Shown piece by piece: positions 41,641-50,143 of a stretch of 64,000 nucleotides of DNA. Below the pieces are notes generated by a model that saw nothing but the letters and a program-made list of their open reading frames with translations, searched no databases and was not told the origin of the DNA. The translations under genes and the position numbers were made by a program. How positions within the stretch are numbered: position 1 is the stretch's first letter; every line of letters starts with the position of its first letter. Origin of the DNA: Nonomuraea fuscirosea (GTDB lineage: Bacteria > Actinomycetota > Actinomycetes > Streptosporangiales > Streptosporangiaceae). Location: contig NZ_PVNG01000002.1 in assembly GCF_003001935.1 (NCBI RefSeq), positions 682,001 through 746,000 on the forward strand. The letters are read 5' to 3'.

Positions 41641-43048
41641 TGCCGACCGCGCTGCCCAGGGCGCGGCCCTGTTCGTCACCGAGGCGGAAGTGGATGCCGC
41701 CGTACCGGCGCGACAGCCCGGCCTCCGTGGCGGCGTCCGTGAACGTACGCCAGCGCAACGTCACGTCCCGCGCGGGCGTCACCCCCGGCTCGATCAGCGA
41801 CGACCCCTGGGCGACCACCGCCTGCCCGCCGAACGCGTCGCTCCCGGTGAAGCGCCTGAGCACCTCGGCCGCCGCCGCGCTGAACGTGCTGTGCCCCGAC
41901 ACGTACTCGCCGAACGGCGGCGTCGGGAACGTCGCCGGCTGGTACGGCGTCCACAGCGCCCCCTCGACCGTCCGTCCGCCCCACGTCGGGATGCTCTGCC
42001 CCTGGTACAGATAGCGGATCGCGGTGATCGGCCGCGCCGAATCGTGGTCGCGCTTGACCTCCCACGAGGCGATGCCGGCGTCCATGACCGAGTTGGCCAG
42101 CGCGAAGAACAGCTTGGCGTCCTGGTCGACGCCGTGCCGGTCGCGCGCCGAGACCTGCTGGGCGAACAGGCACCAGTGGCCGGGCGGCGTCTCGCTGCTG
42201 GGCCCGTCGGACCAGTACTCGGAAATCGCCTTCTTCCTGTCGTCCAGCGCGGCCGTGCCGGAGACGATCTCGGCGGCCTGCGCCCGGAACCCCGCCGAGC
42301 CGTACGCGTGCGGCGCCGGCACCCGGTCGGCGAGCGACTTCGCCGCGCCGCTGAAGGAGGCCACCCCGCCCCAGTGCGGCGCCAGGAACGGCGGCGTCAC
42401 GACCGCGCCGGCCCGGTTGACGTACGTCAGCGGCGCCCACCGGCCGGGAGCGTTCAGCGTGGTCAGCGGCTCGGCCACGACGACGGGCGCGTTGACCGGC
42501 GCGTAGCCGGAGGTGTCGGCGTAGCCGTTGCCCTGGTTGGAGCCGTCGGCGTGCCGGTGGTCGAGCACCGCCTGACACGCGGCCACGCCGGTGCGGGCCG
42601 CCTGGCTCGACGGATTCGCCGGATCGTAGCCCAGCTCGTTCATCAGGGCGTCGAAGCCCGCCCGCTGCGCCGGATAGAGGTCCACCGCCGCGAGATGGGC
42701 GGCGAAGCTGATCGCCTCCGCCTTGTTCGCCTCGGTGCGCTCCGCCGGGGGCCGCCGGAGCGAGCCGCCGAGCCGGGTGCCGATCGCGACCGCGTCGTAG
42801 GCGGCCCAGGCGTCGTAGGCGCAGGTGTGCGTGACGGCGAGCGCCCTGGCCACCATCGGCGGGCCGAGCGTTCCGGTGCGGATGGCCGTCAGCAGCGCCT
42901 GGTTCCACCGGACCACCACACTGGGGCCGCCGGTGGACGCGGCTTCGGTGGCGGCTTCGGTGGCGGTGGCGGGCAGGGCGGGGACGGCGAGCGCGGTGGC
43001 GCTCACCAGCGCGAGCGCCAGCGTGCGTAAGGACGTGCGTGCGGGCAT
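41594..43048 (-). CDS. Secreted vanadium-dependent haloperoxidase-like (PAP2 fold) protein
   Basis: 484 residues. ATG 43048 is chosen because AGGAGG lies upstream and the product then starts with a signal peptide (MPARTSLRTLALALVSATAL, cleaved near ATATEA). The PAP2/haloperoxidase core is in the second half: KRDHDSARPITAIR (Lys/Arg ligands), EYVSGHSTFSAAAAE (SGH) and RRYGGIHFRLGD (Arg/His/Asp). These are the vanadate- or phosphate-binding residues. It is closest to actinobacterial secreted vanadium-dependent haloperoxidase homologues of unknown substrate; phosphatase activity is equally possible. Confidence 0.88.
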   Translation of the reverse strand: MPARTSLRTLALALVSATALAVPALPATATEAATEAASTGGPSVVVRWNQALLTAIRTGTLGPPMVARALAVTHTCAYDAWAAYDAVAIGTRLGGSLRRPPAERTEANKAEAISFAAHLAAVDLYPAQRAGFDALMNELGYDPANPSSQAARTGVAACQAVLDHRHADGSNQGNGYADTSGYAPVNAPVVVAEPLTTLNAPGRWAPLTYVNRAGAVVTPPFLAPHWGGVASFSGAAKSLADRVPAPHAYGSAGFRAQAAEIVSGTAALDDRKKAISEYWSDGPSSETPPGHWCLFAQQVSARDRHGVDQDAKLFFALANSVMDAGIASWEVKRDHDSARPITAIRYLYQGQSIPTWGGRTVEGALWTPYQPATFPTPPFGEYVSGHSTFSAAAAEVLRRFTGSDAFGGQAVVAQGSSLIEPGVTPARDVTLRWRTFTDAATEAGLSRRYGGIHFRLGDEQGRALGSAVGTAAWERAKSYWSGRR

Positions 43049-43183
43049 GAGCGATCTCCTCCTGGAAATGGGACGGGCCCCGGGCACCAGGAGACGATGC
43101 CATGCTCGAACACGCTTTCTAACTTACCGGCAGGTGACACCGCCCTTACTTCCACCCGGCGAACGCCTGGGGGCAGGCGCGCG

Positions 43184-44173
43184 TCAGGGGAGGCGGAGCT
43201 CGGCGAAGACGCCGCGATGGTCGGTCCTCGGCACGTCCAGGACCTCCACCCGGCGCACCGCCACCCTCCGATCCGCCAGCACGTGGTCGATGGAGATGAT
43301 CGGCGGCATCGGCCGGAAGTTCGGCCACGTCGGGGTGAGCCCCTTGCCCAGCTGGTCGGCCGCGTCCACGTAGCCCCGATCGAGCAGGTCGCGGAAGGCG
43401 CGGTGGTCGAGGCTGGCGTTGAAGTCGCCGGCCAGCACCCTGATCGCCGTGGGCGAGGCGGGCGGCAGGCCGCGCAGGGCGGCGTTCCACTCCCGCTCCA
43501 TGCGCCCGAGCGGCGGGTTCGGATGCACGGCCACGAACTGCACCTCGCCGCCCCCGGGCAGCGCCACGGTGGCGGCCGGCATGTTGTGCCCGATCGGCGT
43601 GAACAGCCCGGTCAGCTTCGTCACCGGATGCTTGGAATAGATGCCGCTGCCGGTCGCCCCCCACTCGGCCTGCAGCACCCGGTACGGGAGCAGCTGCTTC
43701 AGCCCGGCCGCGTCCAGCCGTTCGGCCTCGGCGTAGGTCAGCTCCAGGGCGCTGAACACCTCGACGTCGTACCGGCGGACCAGATCGACCACCGTCGCCG
43801 CGTCACCGCGCCCGAACAGGTTCACCGTCAGCACCCGCAGCGACGCGCCCCGCGTCGCCGGCTGCTCGGCGCTCACCGTGCGCGGCACCACCAGCGCCAC
43901 CATGGCCACGCACACGAGCGCGGCGGCCAGCGCGGCCCGGCGGTTGCGCCGCAGCAGCGACAGCAGCGCGGTCAGGGCGGCCAGCCCCGCGCCGTACGGG
44001 GTCACGGTCATGAGCTGCGTCAGGAACGAGCCCTGCTCCCAGCCGCCTGCCCTGATCACGGCCCACGACGCGAGCAGTGTGACGACCGTCCAGCTCAGCC
44101 ACCTCCGGCGGCGCCGCTTCGATCTCGGCCGCTCACCGGCCACGGGCTGCTCGACCCCGACCGCAGCGCTCAC
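43184..44173 (-). CDS. Membrane-anchored endonuclease/exonuclease/phosphatase (EEP) family protein
   Basis: 329 residues, GTG at 44173. A basic N-terminus (RPRSKRRRRRWLSW) leads into three hydrophobic segments (about 28-110), then an EEP catalytic domain. It has RVLTVNLFGRGD (Asn), FSALELTYAEAE (Glu), the SGIYSK strand, AGDFNAS (Asp/Asn), SIDHVLA and the final TDHRGVFAEL (Asp-His pair). All catalytic positions are present, so it should be a metal-dependent phosphodiesterase or nuclease facing outside. Confidence 0.87.
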   Translation of the reverse strand: MSAAVGVEQPVAGERPRSKRRRRRWLSWTVVTLLASWAVIRAGGWEQGSFLTQLMTVTPYGAGLAALTALLSLLRRNRRAALAAALVCVAMVALVVPRTVSAEQPATRGASLRVLTVNLFGRGDAATVVDLVRRYDVEVFSALELTYAEAERLDAAGLKQLLPYRVLQAEWGATGSGIYSKHPVTKLTGLFTPIGHNMPAATVALPGGGEVQFVAVHPNPPLGRMEREWNAALRGLPPASPTAIRVLAGDFNASLDHRAFRDLLDRGYVDAADQLGKGLTPTWPNFRPMPPIISIDHVLADRRVAVRRVEVLDVPRTDHRGVFAELRLP

Positions 44174-44229
44174 CGCGCTGTCCTGTCCCCGAACTGATCC
44201 ACAGCTTGAACCTTAAACCGCTTTGGCAC

Positions 44230-44254
44230 GTGACGGCGCGCGGCCCGCCGTCAC
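44230..44254. terminator. Hairpin spanning the methyltransferase stop
   Basis: GTGACGGC (44230-44237) pairs with GCCGTCAC (44247-44254), 9-base loop; the right arm includes the stop codon of the minus-strand methyltransferase gene. Confidence 0.5.
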
Positions 44255-45042
44255 GGCTTGCGGCCGACCCCGGCGTACATCCAGGCCGCCGGGTCGGGGA
44301 AGAGCGGCGTGTCGTGCCACTCGGAGACCGCGACCAGGCCCGGCTCGACCAGCTCGAACCCGTCGAAGTAGCGGGCGATCTGCTCGCCGGTCCGCGGCGT
44401 CCTGTGCATCGCCTGCGGCCGGGTGGCCTCCAGGTAGTCCTCCGCGGTCTCCTTGGACACCAGGTCGAGCGTCAGGTGGCTGAGCACCAGGAAGCTGCCC
44501 GGCGGCAGGGCCTGCGCGTAGGCCTTGACCAGCCCGCCCGGATCGTCGTCGTCGGAGATGTGCATGAGGATCGCCACCATGACGAGCGCGATCGGCTGGT
44601 CGAAGTCGAGGGTGCCGAGCACGTCGGGGTGTTCCAGGATGGTGCGCGGCTCGCGGACGTCGGCCTCGATGTAGGCCGTCCTGCCCTCGGGCGTGCTGGT
44701 GAGCAGCGCCCGCGCGTGCGCCATCACGATCGGGTCGTTGTCGACGTAGACCACCCGGGAGTCCGGCGCCTCGGCCTGCGCCACCTCGTGGGTGTTGCCC
44801 TGGCTGGGAATGCCGGTCCCGAGATCGAGGAACTGGCGCACGCCCAGCCGGGCGAGGTGGCGCACCGCGCGGCCGAGGAAGGCCCGGTTGTTGCGGGCGC
44901 TCTCGCGGATGCCCGGCACCGCGGCCATGGTCTGCTCCGCCACCCGGCGATCGGCCTCGAAATTGTCCTTCCCGCCCAGCCAGTAGTCGTAGACCCGGGC
45001 GGAGTGAGGAATGTTCGGGTTGATGCCGTGTGGTGCGCTCAC
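44251..45042 (-). CDS. DUF574-type SAM-dependent methyltransferase
   Basis: 263 residues of the actinobacterial S-adenosyl methyltransferase family (PF04672, DUF574). Family landmarks: N-terminal NPNIPHSARVYDYWLGGKDN, then FLDLGTGIPSQGNTHEVAQ (SAM motif I), RVVYVDNDPIVMAHARALL (motif II), and the PGSFLVLSHL strand. Substrate unknown; these genes are amplified in streptomycetes and relatives. It stands alone. Its upstream region contains the GTTCAC repeat array that extends from the PP2C gene. Confidence 0.9.
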   Translation of the reverse strand: MSAPHGINPNIPHSARVYDYWLGGKDNFEADRRVAEQTMAAVPGIRESARNNRAFLGRAVRHLARLGVRQFLDLGTGIPSQGNTHEVAQAEAPDSRVVYVDNDPIVMAHARALLTSTPEGRTAYIEADVREPRTILEHPDVLGTLDFDQPIALVMVAILMHISDDDDPGGLVKAYAQALPPGSFLVLSHLTLDLVSKETAEDYLEATRPQAMHRTPRTGEQIARYFDGFELVEPGLVAVSEWHDTPLFPDPAAWMYAGVGRKP

Positions 45043-45104
45043 ATGAGCGATCCTAGGTCAACCGGATCTTCGGCACGATCGCCGCCCCCATTTGGTCGTA
45101 TTGT

Positions 45105-45200
45105 TCACGCCCCGTTCACCTGGTTCCCGCGGTTCGCGCAATCACCCGGTTCACCCCGTTTCACCTGGTTCGCGCGGTCACACTCGTCACGCCGTCACGA
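45105..45200. repeat. Degenerate 9-bp GTTCACCTG-type repeat array at the PP2C gene end
   Basis: On the plus strand, units GTTCAC, GTTCCC, GTTCGC and GTCAC recur roughly every 9 bases from 45114 to 45197. TTCACCTGGTTC is exact at 45115-45126 and 45160-45171. The PP2C stop (45187-45189) lies within the array, and many units carry a minus-strand TGA. Confidence 0.65.
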
Positions 45201-45939
45201 ACTCGGCGATGACCACCGTGGCGTCGTCCTTGGGCTCCGCGGCGGCCATCTCGTCGTACAGACGGTCGAGACAGGCACTCGGCGACGCGCCGCCCCCCAG
45301 CAGCTGCTTCGTCCGCACCTCCCCGAGCGTCCTGATCGCCCCGTCGCTGACGAGCGCGATCCGGTCCCCTGGACGCAGCATCAGCGTGCCGATCTCCGGC
45401 TCGGCGGCCGGCAGGCCGACCCCGCGCGGCCCCGAGCCCTGCCACGCCGTCGTGACCAGGCGCGGCTCCCCGCCCTTCGGGCAGTGCCAGATCCCCCCGT
45501 CGCCGATGTGCGCGTACCGCAGCCGGGGGATCTCGGTCCGGTCGAGCACGACCAGGTCGAGCGTGCTGGCCAGCTCGGGACAGGCGGGGTCGCGCAGCGC
45601 CGCGGCCCGCACCGCCCGGTGCGCCGCCTGCGCGCAGCCGCGCAGGTCCCGCTCCATCGTGCCGGCGTGCTGCGGCCGTTCGGTGACGACCGCCCCCAGG
45701 GCCAGCGCGGCGGCCGGGTGCGCCGGCTCCGCCCCGACGGCCCCGCTGGCCGCCGCGATCAACCGCTCCTGGACGACGTACGCGTCGGACGGCCGGCCGC
45801 GCGTCCCCTCGTACGTGCCCCCCACCGCCACCAGGCGCGGCCGTGCCACCGGCATCCCCGCCGGCCAGTTCCCCTTCCGGCCCCTGACCGTCATCACGGA
45901 CAGGCAGCCCAGCAGGAACGTGATCACGAACACCGTCAT
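45187..45939 (-). CDS. Membrane-anchored PP2C-like phosphatase
   Basis: 250 residues; ATG 45939 with GGGGAGGGG upstream gives an N-terminal TM anchor (TVFVITFLLGCLSVMTV). The following cytoplasmic domain is PP2C-like: AHIGDGGIWHC, GDRIALVSDGAIRTLGE and KDDATVVIAEF carry the later metal-binding Asp motifs. The first D-x-G motif is weak (RGRPSDAYVVQE), so activity is not certain. PP2C enzymes reverse Ser/Thr kinase signalling. Upstream are two near-identical palindromes. Confidence 0.75.
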   Translation of the reverse strand: MTVFVITFLLGCLSVMTVRGRKGNWPAGMPVARPRLVAVGGTYEGTRGRPSDAYVVQERLIAAASGAVGAEPAHPAAALALGAVVTERPQHAGTMERDLRGCAQAAHRAVRAAALRDPACPELASTLDLVVLDRTEIPRLRYAHIGDGGIWHCPKGGEPRLVTTAWQGSGPRGVGLPAAEPEIGTLMLRPGDRIALVSDGAIRTLGEVRTKQLLGGGASPSACLDRLYDEMAAAEPKDDATVVIAEFVTA

Positions 45940-46012
45940 GAGGTCCCCTCCCCGCCGCGATCTTTCGCGGCCACACGCGTCCCAGTACACGCCTGTGAGA
46001 AGGGACGCGACT

Positions 46013-46060
46013 GACGGCCGATCGGCCGTCGTAGCACCATGACGGCCGATCAGCCGTCAT
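46013..46060. promoter_or_regulatory. Tandem pair of TGACGGC-type palindromes, candidate operator
   Basis: GACGGCCGATCGGCCGTC (46013-46030, perfect) and a second site at 46039-46060, with TGACGGC arms and one mismatch, are 28 bases apart centre to centre. They lie in the 329-base gap between the PP2C start (minus) and the sensor kinase start (plus). The rest of the gap shows nothing I can name. Confidence 0.6.
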
Positions 46061-46268
46061 GCCGGTGGGGGCGGCCCGGGACAGGGTTCGGGGAGGGCGG
46101 TGAAGACCGCAACAGAGCCGGCCCGAGGACAAACAGCCATGCGACCCATGACGCCAATTACCGGAATTTCGGTAAAACGCGGAGAAACCCTTTTCCGTAG
46201 CTTTTTACCCATGCTTCCCTGCGTTATCGTGAGACCCGTCTTATGCCCATATCGCGTGCGGACGGCTC

Positions 46269-47423
46269 ATGGTTCATTCCGGCTCCACGAGATACGACTC
46301 GGCCAGCAGGCAATTGGACCAGGCCGTCGCGAGGACGGCGGCCGGCGCACGGAGCGCGGTGGGCTCGGTGGCCGTCGTGGCGGCGCTGTTCGGTGCCGTC
46401 CCGCCGGTCGACTTCCGCTGGCTCGCGCCCATGCTCGTGCTCCACTTCACCTGGACGGCGCTGTACGCCCGCGTGTTCCGGCGCAAGCGGCCACTGCCTC
46501 ACCTGCTGGTGGCCGGTGATGTGGCCATCACCGTCGCGCTGTGCCTGGCGCAGATCCACCTCGTGGCGCCCGAGGCGCTCTTCACGGGGTCCAGCTGGGT
46601 CGCGGGGCTGGTCACGATGACCGTCGTCATGGCCGGAGTCACCTGGAGGCCGCGCACGGCCGTCCCCGTCGGGTTCGCCGTGGCCGCGGCGTTCGCCGTC
46701 GGCGTGCGCCTGGCCACCCCCTCCGGCGACGTGCACACCACCCTCGGCATCCACCTCGTCCAGCTGCTGGCCATCGTGCTGCTCATGACGCTGCTGCGCC
46801 GCTCGGCCGCCTCGGCCGACACGTTCCTGCGTGAGAGCGCCCGCGCCGAGATCTCCCTCATGGTGGAACGACTGCGCCGCGAGGACGAACTGCGCCAGGT
46901 CGGCAGCGTCCACGAGACCTCCCTGCACACGCTGACCATGGTCGGCCTGGGCACCTACGACGAGCCCTCACCGACCCTGCGCGCCCAGGTGGCCACCGAC
47001 CTGGCCGCCCTCGACAAGCTGCGCGACCAGCCGGGCGCCGCCCCCGCCCCGATCGCCCTGGACGCGCTGCTCGACGAGGTGGCCGGCCGCGCCACCGGCC
47101 TGGACGTGCACCGCAGCCTGACCCCCGAGACCGTGCCCGGCGACGTCGCGGAACGCTTCGCCCGCGCCGTCACCGAGGCGCTGGCCAACGTCGCCCTGCA
47201 CGCCGGCGTCCAGGAGGCCGACCTGAGCTCGGAACGGCGCGACGGAGAGATCCACGTCGAGATCGCCGACGCCGGCCGGGGCTTCGACCAGCACCGCCTG
47301 CCACCCGACCGGTTCGGCGTGCGCGGCTCCATCCTCGACACCATGCGCTCCCTGCCGAACGGCGGCGCGCAGATCTCCTCCGGCGACCGGGGCACCCGGG
47401 TGAGCCTCTGGTGGCGGCCATGA
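46269..47423 (+). CDS. Membrane sensor histidine kinase (HATPase, atypical H-box)
   Basis: 384 residues: four to five TM helices (about 25-175), a coiled region, an H-box-like segment with H215 (VHETSLHTLTMVG, matching H-D-T-x-L-x-T-L kinases) and a HATPase domain. N-box AVTEALANVALHAG, G1 IADAGRGFD and G2 FGVRGSILDT are present, so ATP binding is likely. First gene of a three-gene signalling unit, overlapping the next by ATGA. The start at ATG 46269 has only a weak ribosome site. Confidence 0.82.
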   Translation: MVHSGSTRYDSASRQLDQAVARTAAGARSAVGSVAVVAALFGAVPPVDFRWLAPMLVLHFTWTALYARVFRRKRPLPHLLVAGDVAITVALCLAQIHLVAPEALFTGSSWVAGLVTMTVVMAGVTWRPRTAVPVGFAVAAAFAVGVRLATPSGDVHTTLGIHLVQLLAIVLLMTLLRRSAASADTFLRESARAEISLMVERLRREDELRQVGSVHETSLHTLTMVGLGTYDEPSPTLRAQVATDLAALDKLRDQPGAAPAPIALDALLDEVAGRATGLDVHRSLTPETVPGDVAERFARAVTEALANVALHAGVQEADLSSERRDGEIHVEIADAGRGFDQHRLPPDRFGVRGSILDTMRSLPNGGAQISSGDRGTRVSLWWRP

Positions 47424-48538
47424 CCGAGGAGATCGAGCAGATCGCCCAGCGCTACGCCCGCTACACCGCGCTCGGCGCCGTCGTCATCGCCGGGGTCTGG
47501 CACCTCGGCTACGACCTCACCGTCACCCTCACCGGCTGGAGCTCCTTCCGCTGGCCGCTGCTGGCGCTCGCCGCCTGGATCGTCTACTCCGTCGTCTTCG
47601 CCGTCGGCGCGCTGGCCCTGTCCCGCACCTCCCGGGGCCCGGACCGGATCCTCGAACTCGCGCTCGCCACCCTGGCCGTGGAGATCGCGGTCATCGTCGC
47701 CTCCCGCCCGGACGAGCTGCTCGGCATCAGCGACTGGGGGTTCGGCTCCATCGGCTGGATCGGCGTCATGCTCACCTGGAACCGGCCGCGCTGGCGCAGC
47801 GAGATCGTTGCCTTCCTGGCCGCCAACGCCGGCATCATGCTGGCCGCGATGGCCGTCTCCGGCTCACTCGACCGCGTCTCCATCGCCAAGTACCTCGTCG
47901 TCATCGCCGGGGGCGTCACCATGCAGCTCGGCTACATGGCGGGCTGCCACATGCTGCGCGCCCGCGCCGAGGACACCGTGCTGCTGGCCCGCAAGCTGGC
48001 CGCCGACGACGCCTGGCGCGAGTCCGCCCAGCGCATCCACACCGACCGGCTGCGCCGCTACGAGGCCATCCGCGACGTGGCCGAGTCCCTGCTCACCCAG
48101 CTCACCGACGGCGCCGACCCGGGCGATCCCCGGGTGCGCGAGGACTGCACCGCGGGCGCCATGCGGCTGCGCCGGCTCATCACCGAGCGGGAGGACGTAC
48201 CGGACGAGCTCGTCGCCGTGCTGCGCGAACGCATCGACGCGGCCGAGCGGCGGCAGGTCCTCGTCACGGCGCCGCCGTTCGGGGAGCACCTGCCCGCCCT
48301 GCCGAACGGTGTGCGCGAGGACCTCCTCAGAGCTCCCGTCCGGGCGCTCGACGGGGCGATCTCGCGGGCGAGGGTAACGGTTTCCGCGATGTCCACGATG
48401 GTGAGCGTGGCGGTCGTGGCCGACAACGAGGATCTGCCCATCAGCTCGACCCCCGTACGTGAGGCCAGCGGCGTCGTCGTGAGCTACCAGCGGCAGGGAG
48501 GTGAGATATGGGTCAACAGCATCTGGGAGGGCCCGTGA
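47420..48538 (+). CDS. Membrane partner protein of the two-component system, no kinase motifs
   Basis: 372 residues, ATG 47420 overlapping the kinase stop. Five or so TM helices (about 15-175) are followed by a helical cytoplasmic domain (HTDRLRRYEAIRDVAESLLTQ, REDCTAGAMRLRRLITERED). The layout mimics the upstream kinase, and a dimerisation-like helix pair remains, but no HATPase N, G1 or G2 box is present. Probably a degenerate paralogue acting as sensor or inhibitor of the kinase. Its 3' end overlaps the response regulator gene. Confidence 0.65.
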   Translation: MTEEIEQIAQRYARYTALGAVVIAGVWHLGYDLTVTLTGWSSFRWPLLALAAWIVYSVVFAVGALALSRTSRGPDRILELALATLAVEIAVIVASRPDELLGISDWGFGSIGWIGVMLTWNRPRWRSEIVAFLAANAGIMLAAMAVSGSLDRVSIAKYLVVIAGGVTMQLGYMAGCHMLRARAEDTVLLARKLAADDAWRESAQRIHTDRLRRYEAIRDVAESLLTQLTDGADPGDPRVREDCTAGAMRLRRLITEREDVPDELVAVLRERIDAAERRQVLVTAPPFGEHLPALPNGVREDLLRAPVRALDGAISRARVTVSAMSTMVSVAVVADNEDLPISSTPVREASGVVVSYQRQGGEIWVNSIWEGP

Positions 48539-49206
48539 CGGTCGCCCTGGTGGAGGACCACCAGGTCGTCGTGGACGGCGTACGGTCGTGGTTCGGCCCG
48601 CCGGGCCCGATCGAGCTGGTCGTGCAGGGGCCCACCATCGAGTCCGTCCGCGGCATCGCCGCCGACGTGCTGCTGCTCGACCTCAACCTCAACGGCACCA
48701 TGGTCGTCGACCGGGTCGGGGAGTTATGCGCGGGCGGGCAGCGGGTGATCGTCTTCTCGGAGCACGAGGAGCCGGAGATCGTCCGCAAGGTGCTGGACGC
48801 CGGCGCCTCGGCCTTCATCGGCAAGGGCCGCGCGACCAAGGAGTCCTGCCTGGAGACCATCCTGGAAGTGGCCGCCGACCGGCCCTCCGTCACCCCGCCG
48901 ATGGCCCAGGCCATCGCGACCGACGAGGGCCCGCACCGGCCACAGCTGTCCGACAAGGAACGGGCGGCGCTGCTGTACTGGTTCCAGTCCATGTCCAAGG
49001 CGTCGGTGGCGGCGCGCATGGGGATCAAGGAACGGACGGTGCGGCAGTACATCGACCGGGCGCGGGTCAAATACGCGGCGGCCGGAAGGCCCGCGCCCAC
49101 CAAGGAGAAACTGCTCATCTGCGCCATCCAGGACGGCCTGGTGAGCCCCGACGAGGTGACCGTCTACACCTCCCTGGCCGCCAAGGGCCCGCCCGGCGAC
49201 CAGTGA
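48508..49206 (+). CDS. NarL/LuxR-type response regulator
   Basis: 232 residues. Receiver domain: acidic pair in VEDH, phospho-acceptor D58 in LLLDLNLNG, FSEHE (Ser switch) and Lys in IGKG. The C-terminal HTH is SKASVAARMGIKERTVRQYI (about 157-176). Start chosen at ATG 48508 because GGGAGGTGA precedes it; GTG 48535 (VTVALVEDH), which overlaps the previous stop and also has GGGAGG, is a real alternative. It should be phosphorylated by the kinase two genes upstream. Target unknown; the palindrome pair before the kinase gene is one candidate. Confidence 0.87.
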   Translation: MGQQHLGGPVTVALVEDHQVVVDGVRSWFGPPGPIELVVQGPTIESVRGIAADVLLLDLNLNGTMVVDRVGELCAGGQRVIVFSEHEEPEIVRKVLDAGASAFIGKGRATKESCLETILEVAADRPSVTPPMAQAIATDEGPHRPQLSDKERAALLYWFQSMSKASVAARMGIKERTVRQYIDRARVKYAAAGRPAPTKEKLLICAIQDGLVSPDEVTVYTSLAAKGPPGDQ

Positions 49207-49210
49207 AACT

Positions 49211-49263
49211 CCTGGACCCCGGGCACTCCCGGCAGGAGGGGGCCGGCAGTACCGGGGTCCAGG
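49211..49263. terminator. Bidirectional hairpin between convergent genes
   Basis: CCTGGACCCCGG (49211-49222) pairs perfectly with CCGGGGTCCAGG (49252-49263), 12-bp stem with a 29-base loop, between the response regulator and the convergent Uma2 gene. Confidence 0.7.
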
Positions 49264-49264
49264 G

Positions 49265-49888
49265 TCAGCGCCTCACGCAGAGCACGGCGGGATCGAACTC
49301 GACCGCGACAGGCAACGCCATCCTCGCCACGGCACCGGCCTTGTGCACGACCGGGGGCTCGTAACGGTCACCCTCCAGCTCGTAGACGTAGAGAGCCGGT
49401 CCCTCATCCGGTTCGATCCGCCAGTAGGAGGGGATACCAGCCTGGGCGTATGCGACCGCTTTGAGGCCTTCGTCCTGTTTCATGGTGCTCGGGCTGCAGA
49501 CTTCTACGACGAGCAGCAAGTCCCGAGGCGAGAACATGAGCCCGACTCTCTCCACCGACTTCTCGTGAACGACGACGAGATCGGGAATGTAGAAATCCTT
49601 GACGGATACCCGTAGGTTCACCGTCGACAACGGCTCCATCTCGTATGGCAGGGCATCATCGAGGATTTGCTCCAGCCGACGGATGATGCGCTGGTGTGGT
49701 GGGGTGGGCGAAGGGCTCACCAGGAGGCTCCCGTCGAAGAGCTCGTAGCGGTTTCCGTCGTCTGGAAACTCGAGTAGGTCGTCAACCGTGAACGGTGCGT
49801 GCCCGAAGGAAGTCGTGCGTCGCCCGGCCGGCTCAATCGTTGCCATTACGGTCACCCACTCAGTGTCGGGAACGTCGCACTCGCTCAC
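49265..49888 (-). CDS. Uma2-family putative endonuclease
   Basis: 207 residues of the PD-(D/E)xK-like Uma2 fold. Landmarks are FTVDDLLEFPDDGNRYELFD, SPSPTPPHQRIIRRLEQIL, the Asp in YIPDLVVVHE, the Glu strand LLLVVEVCSPST, and YAQAGIPSYWRI. Uma2 genes are numerous in actinobacteria and cyanobacteria and spread horizontally. Base composition is visibly less GC-rich than its neighbours, which fits acquisition. GTG 49888 and ATG 49846 (MATIEPAGRR) are both possible starts; the shorter fits the family better. Confidence 0.85.
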   Translation of the reverse strand: MSECDVPDTEWVTVMATIEPAGRRTTSFGHAPFTVDDLLEFPDDGNRYELFDGSLLVSPSPTPPHQRIIRRLEQILDDALPYEMEPLSTVNLRVSVKDFYIPDLVVVHEKSVERVGLMFSPRDLLLVVEVCSPSTMKQDEGLKAVAYAQAGIPSYWRIEPDEGPALYVYELEGDRYEPPVVHKAGAVARMALPVAVEFDPAVLCVRR

Positions 49889-49958
49889 ATGCTACTTCCC
49901 CAGATTCATCACTTTAAGTTTCTCCGCAATTACTCATCGAAGGGGAGATTAAGGATGG

Positions 49959-49973
49959 GTTGAAAGTTTCAAC
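49959..49973. promoter_or_regulatory. GTTGAAA-G-TTTCAAC palindrome upstream of the LPMO gene
   Basis: Perfect 7-1-7 inverted repeat containing GAAAGTTTC. GAAA-N-TTTC palindromes are, as I recall, reported before xylan and plant-polysaccharide genes in actinomycetes. It lies 170 bases before the AA10 start in the 255-base gap; a TTGACG -35-like box is at 50041. Confidence 0.45.
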
Positions 49974-50143
49974 TCTCTGATGCATGTCTGGAAAGCCCTT
50001 TCCGCTGCTCACCCGCTCCAGCGCTCGGCACCGAACCCATTTGACGAAACCCCATCACTTGGCCGTACTCCAGCCGTCAGATACCGTCGCGCACCGGAGC
50101 GCTCCCCACCCCCGGACCCCGACCGGAACACGGAGACCGCACA

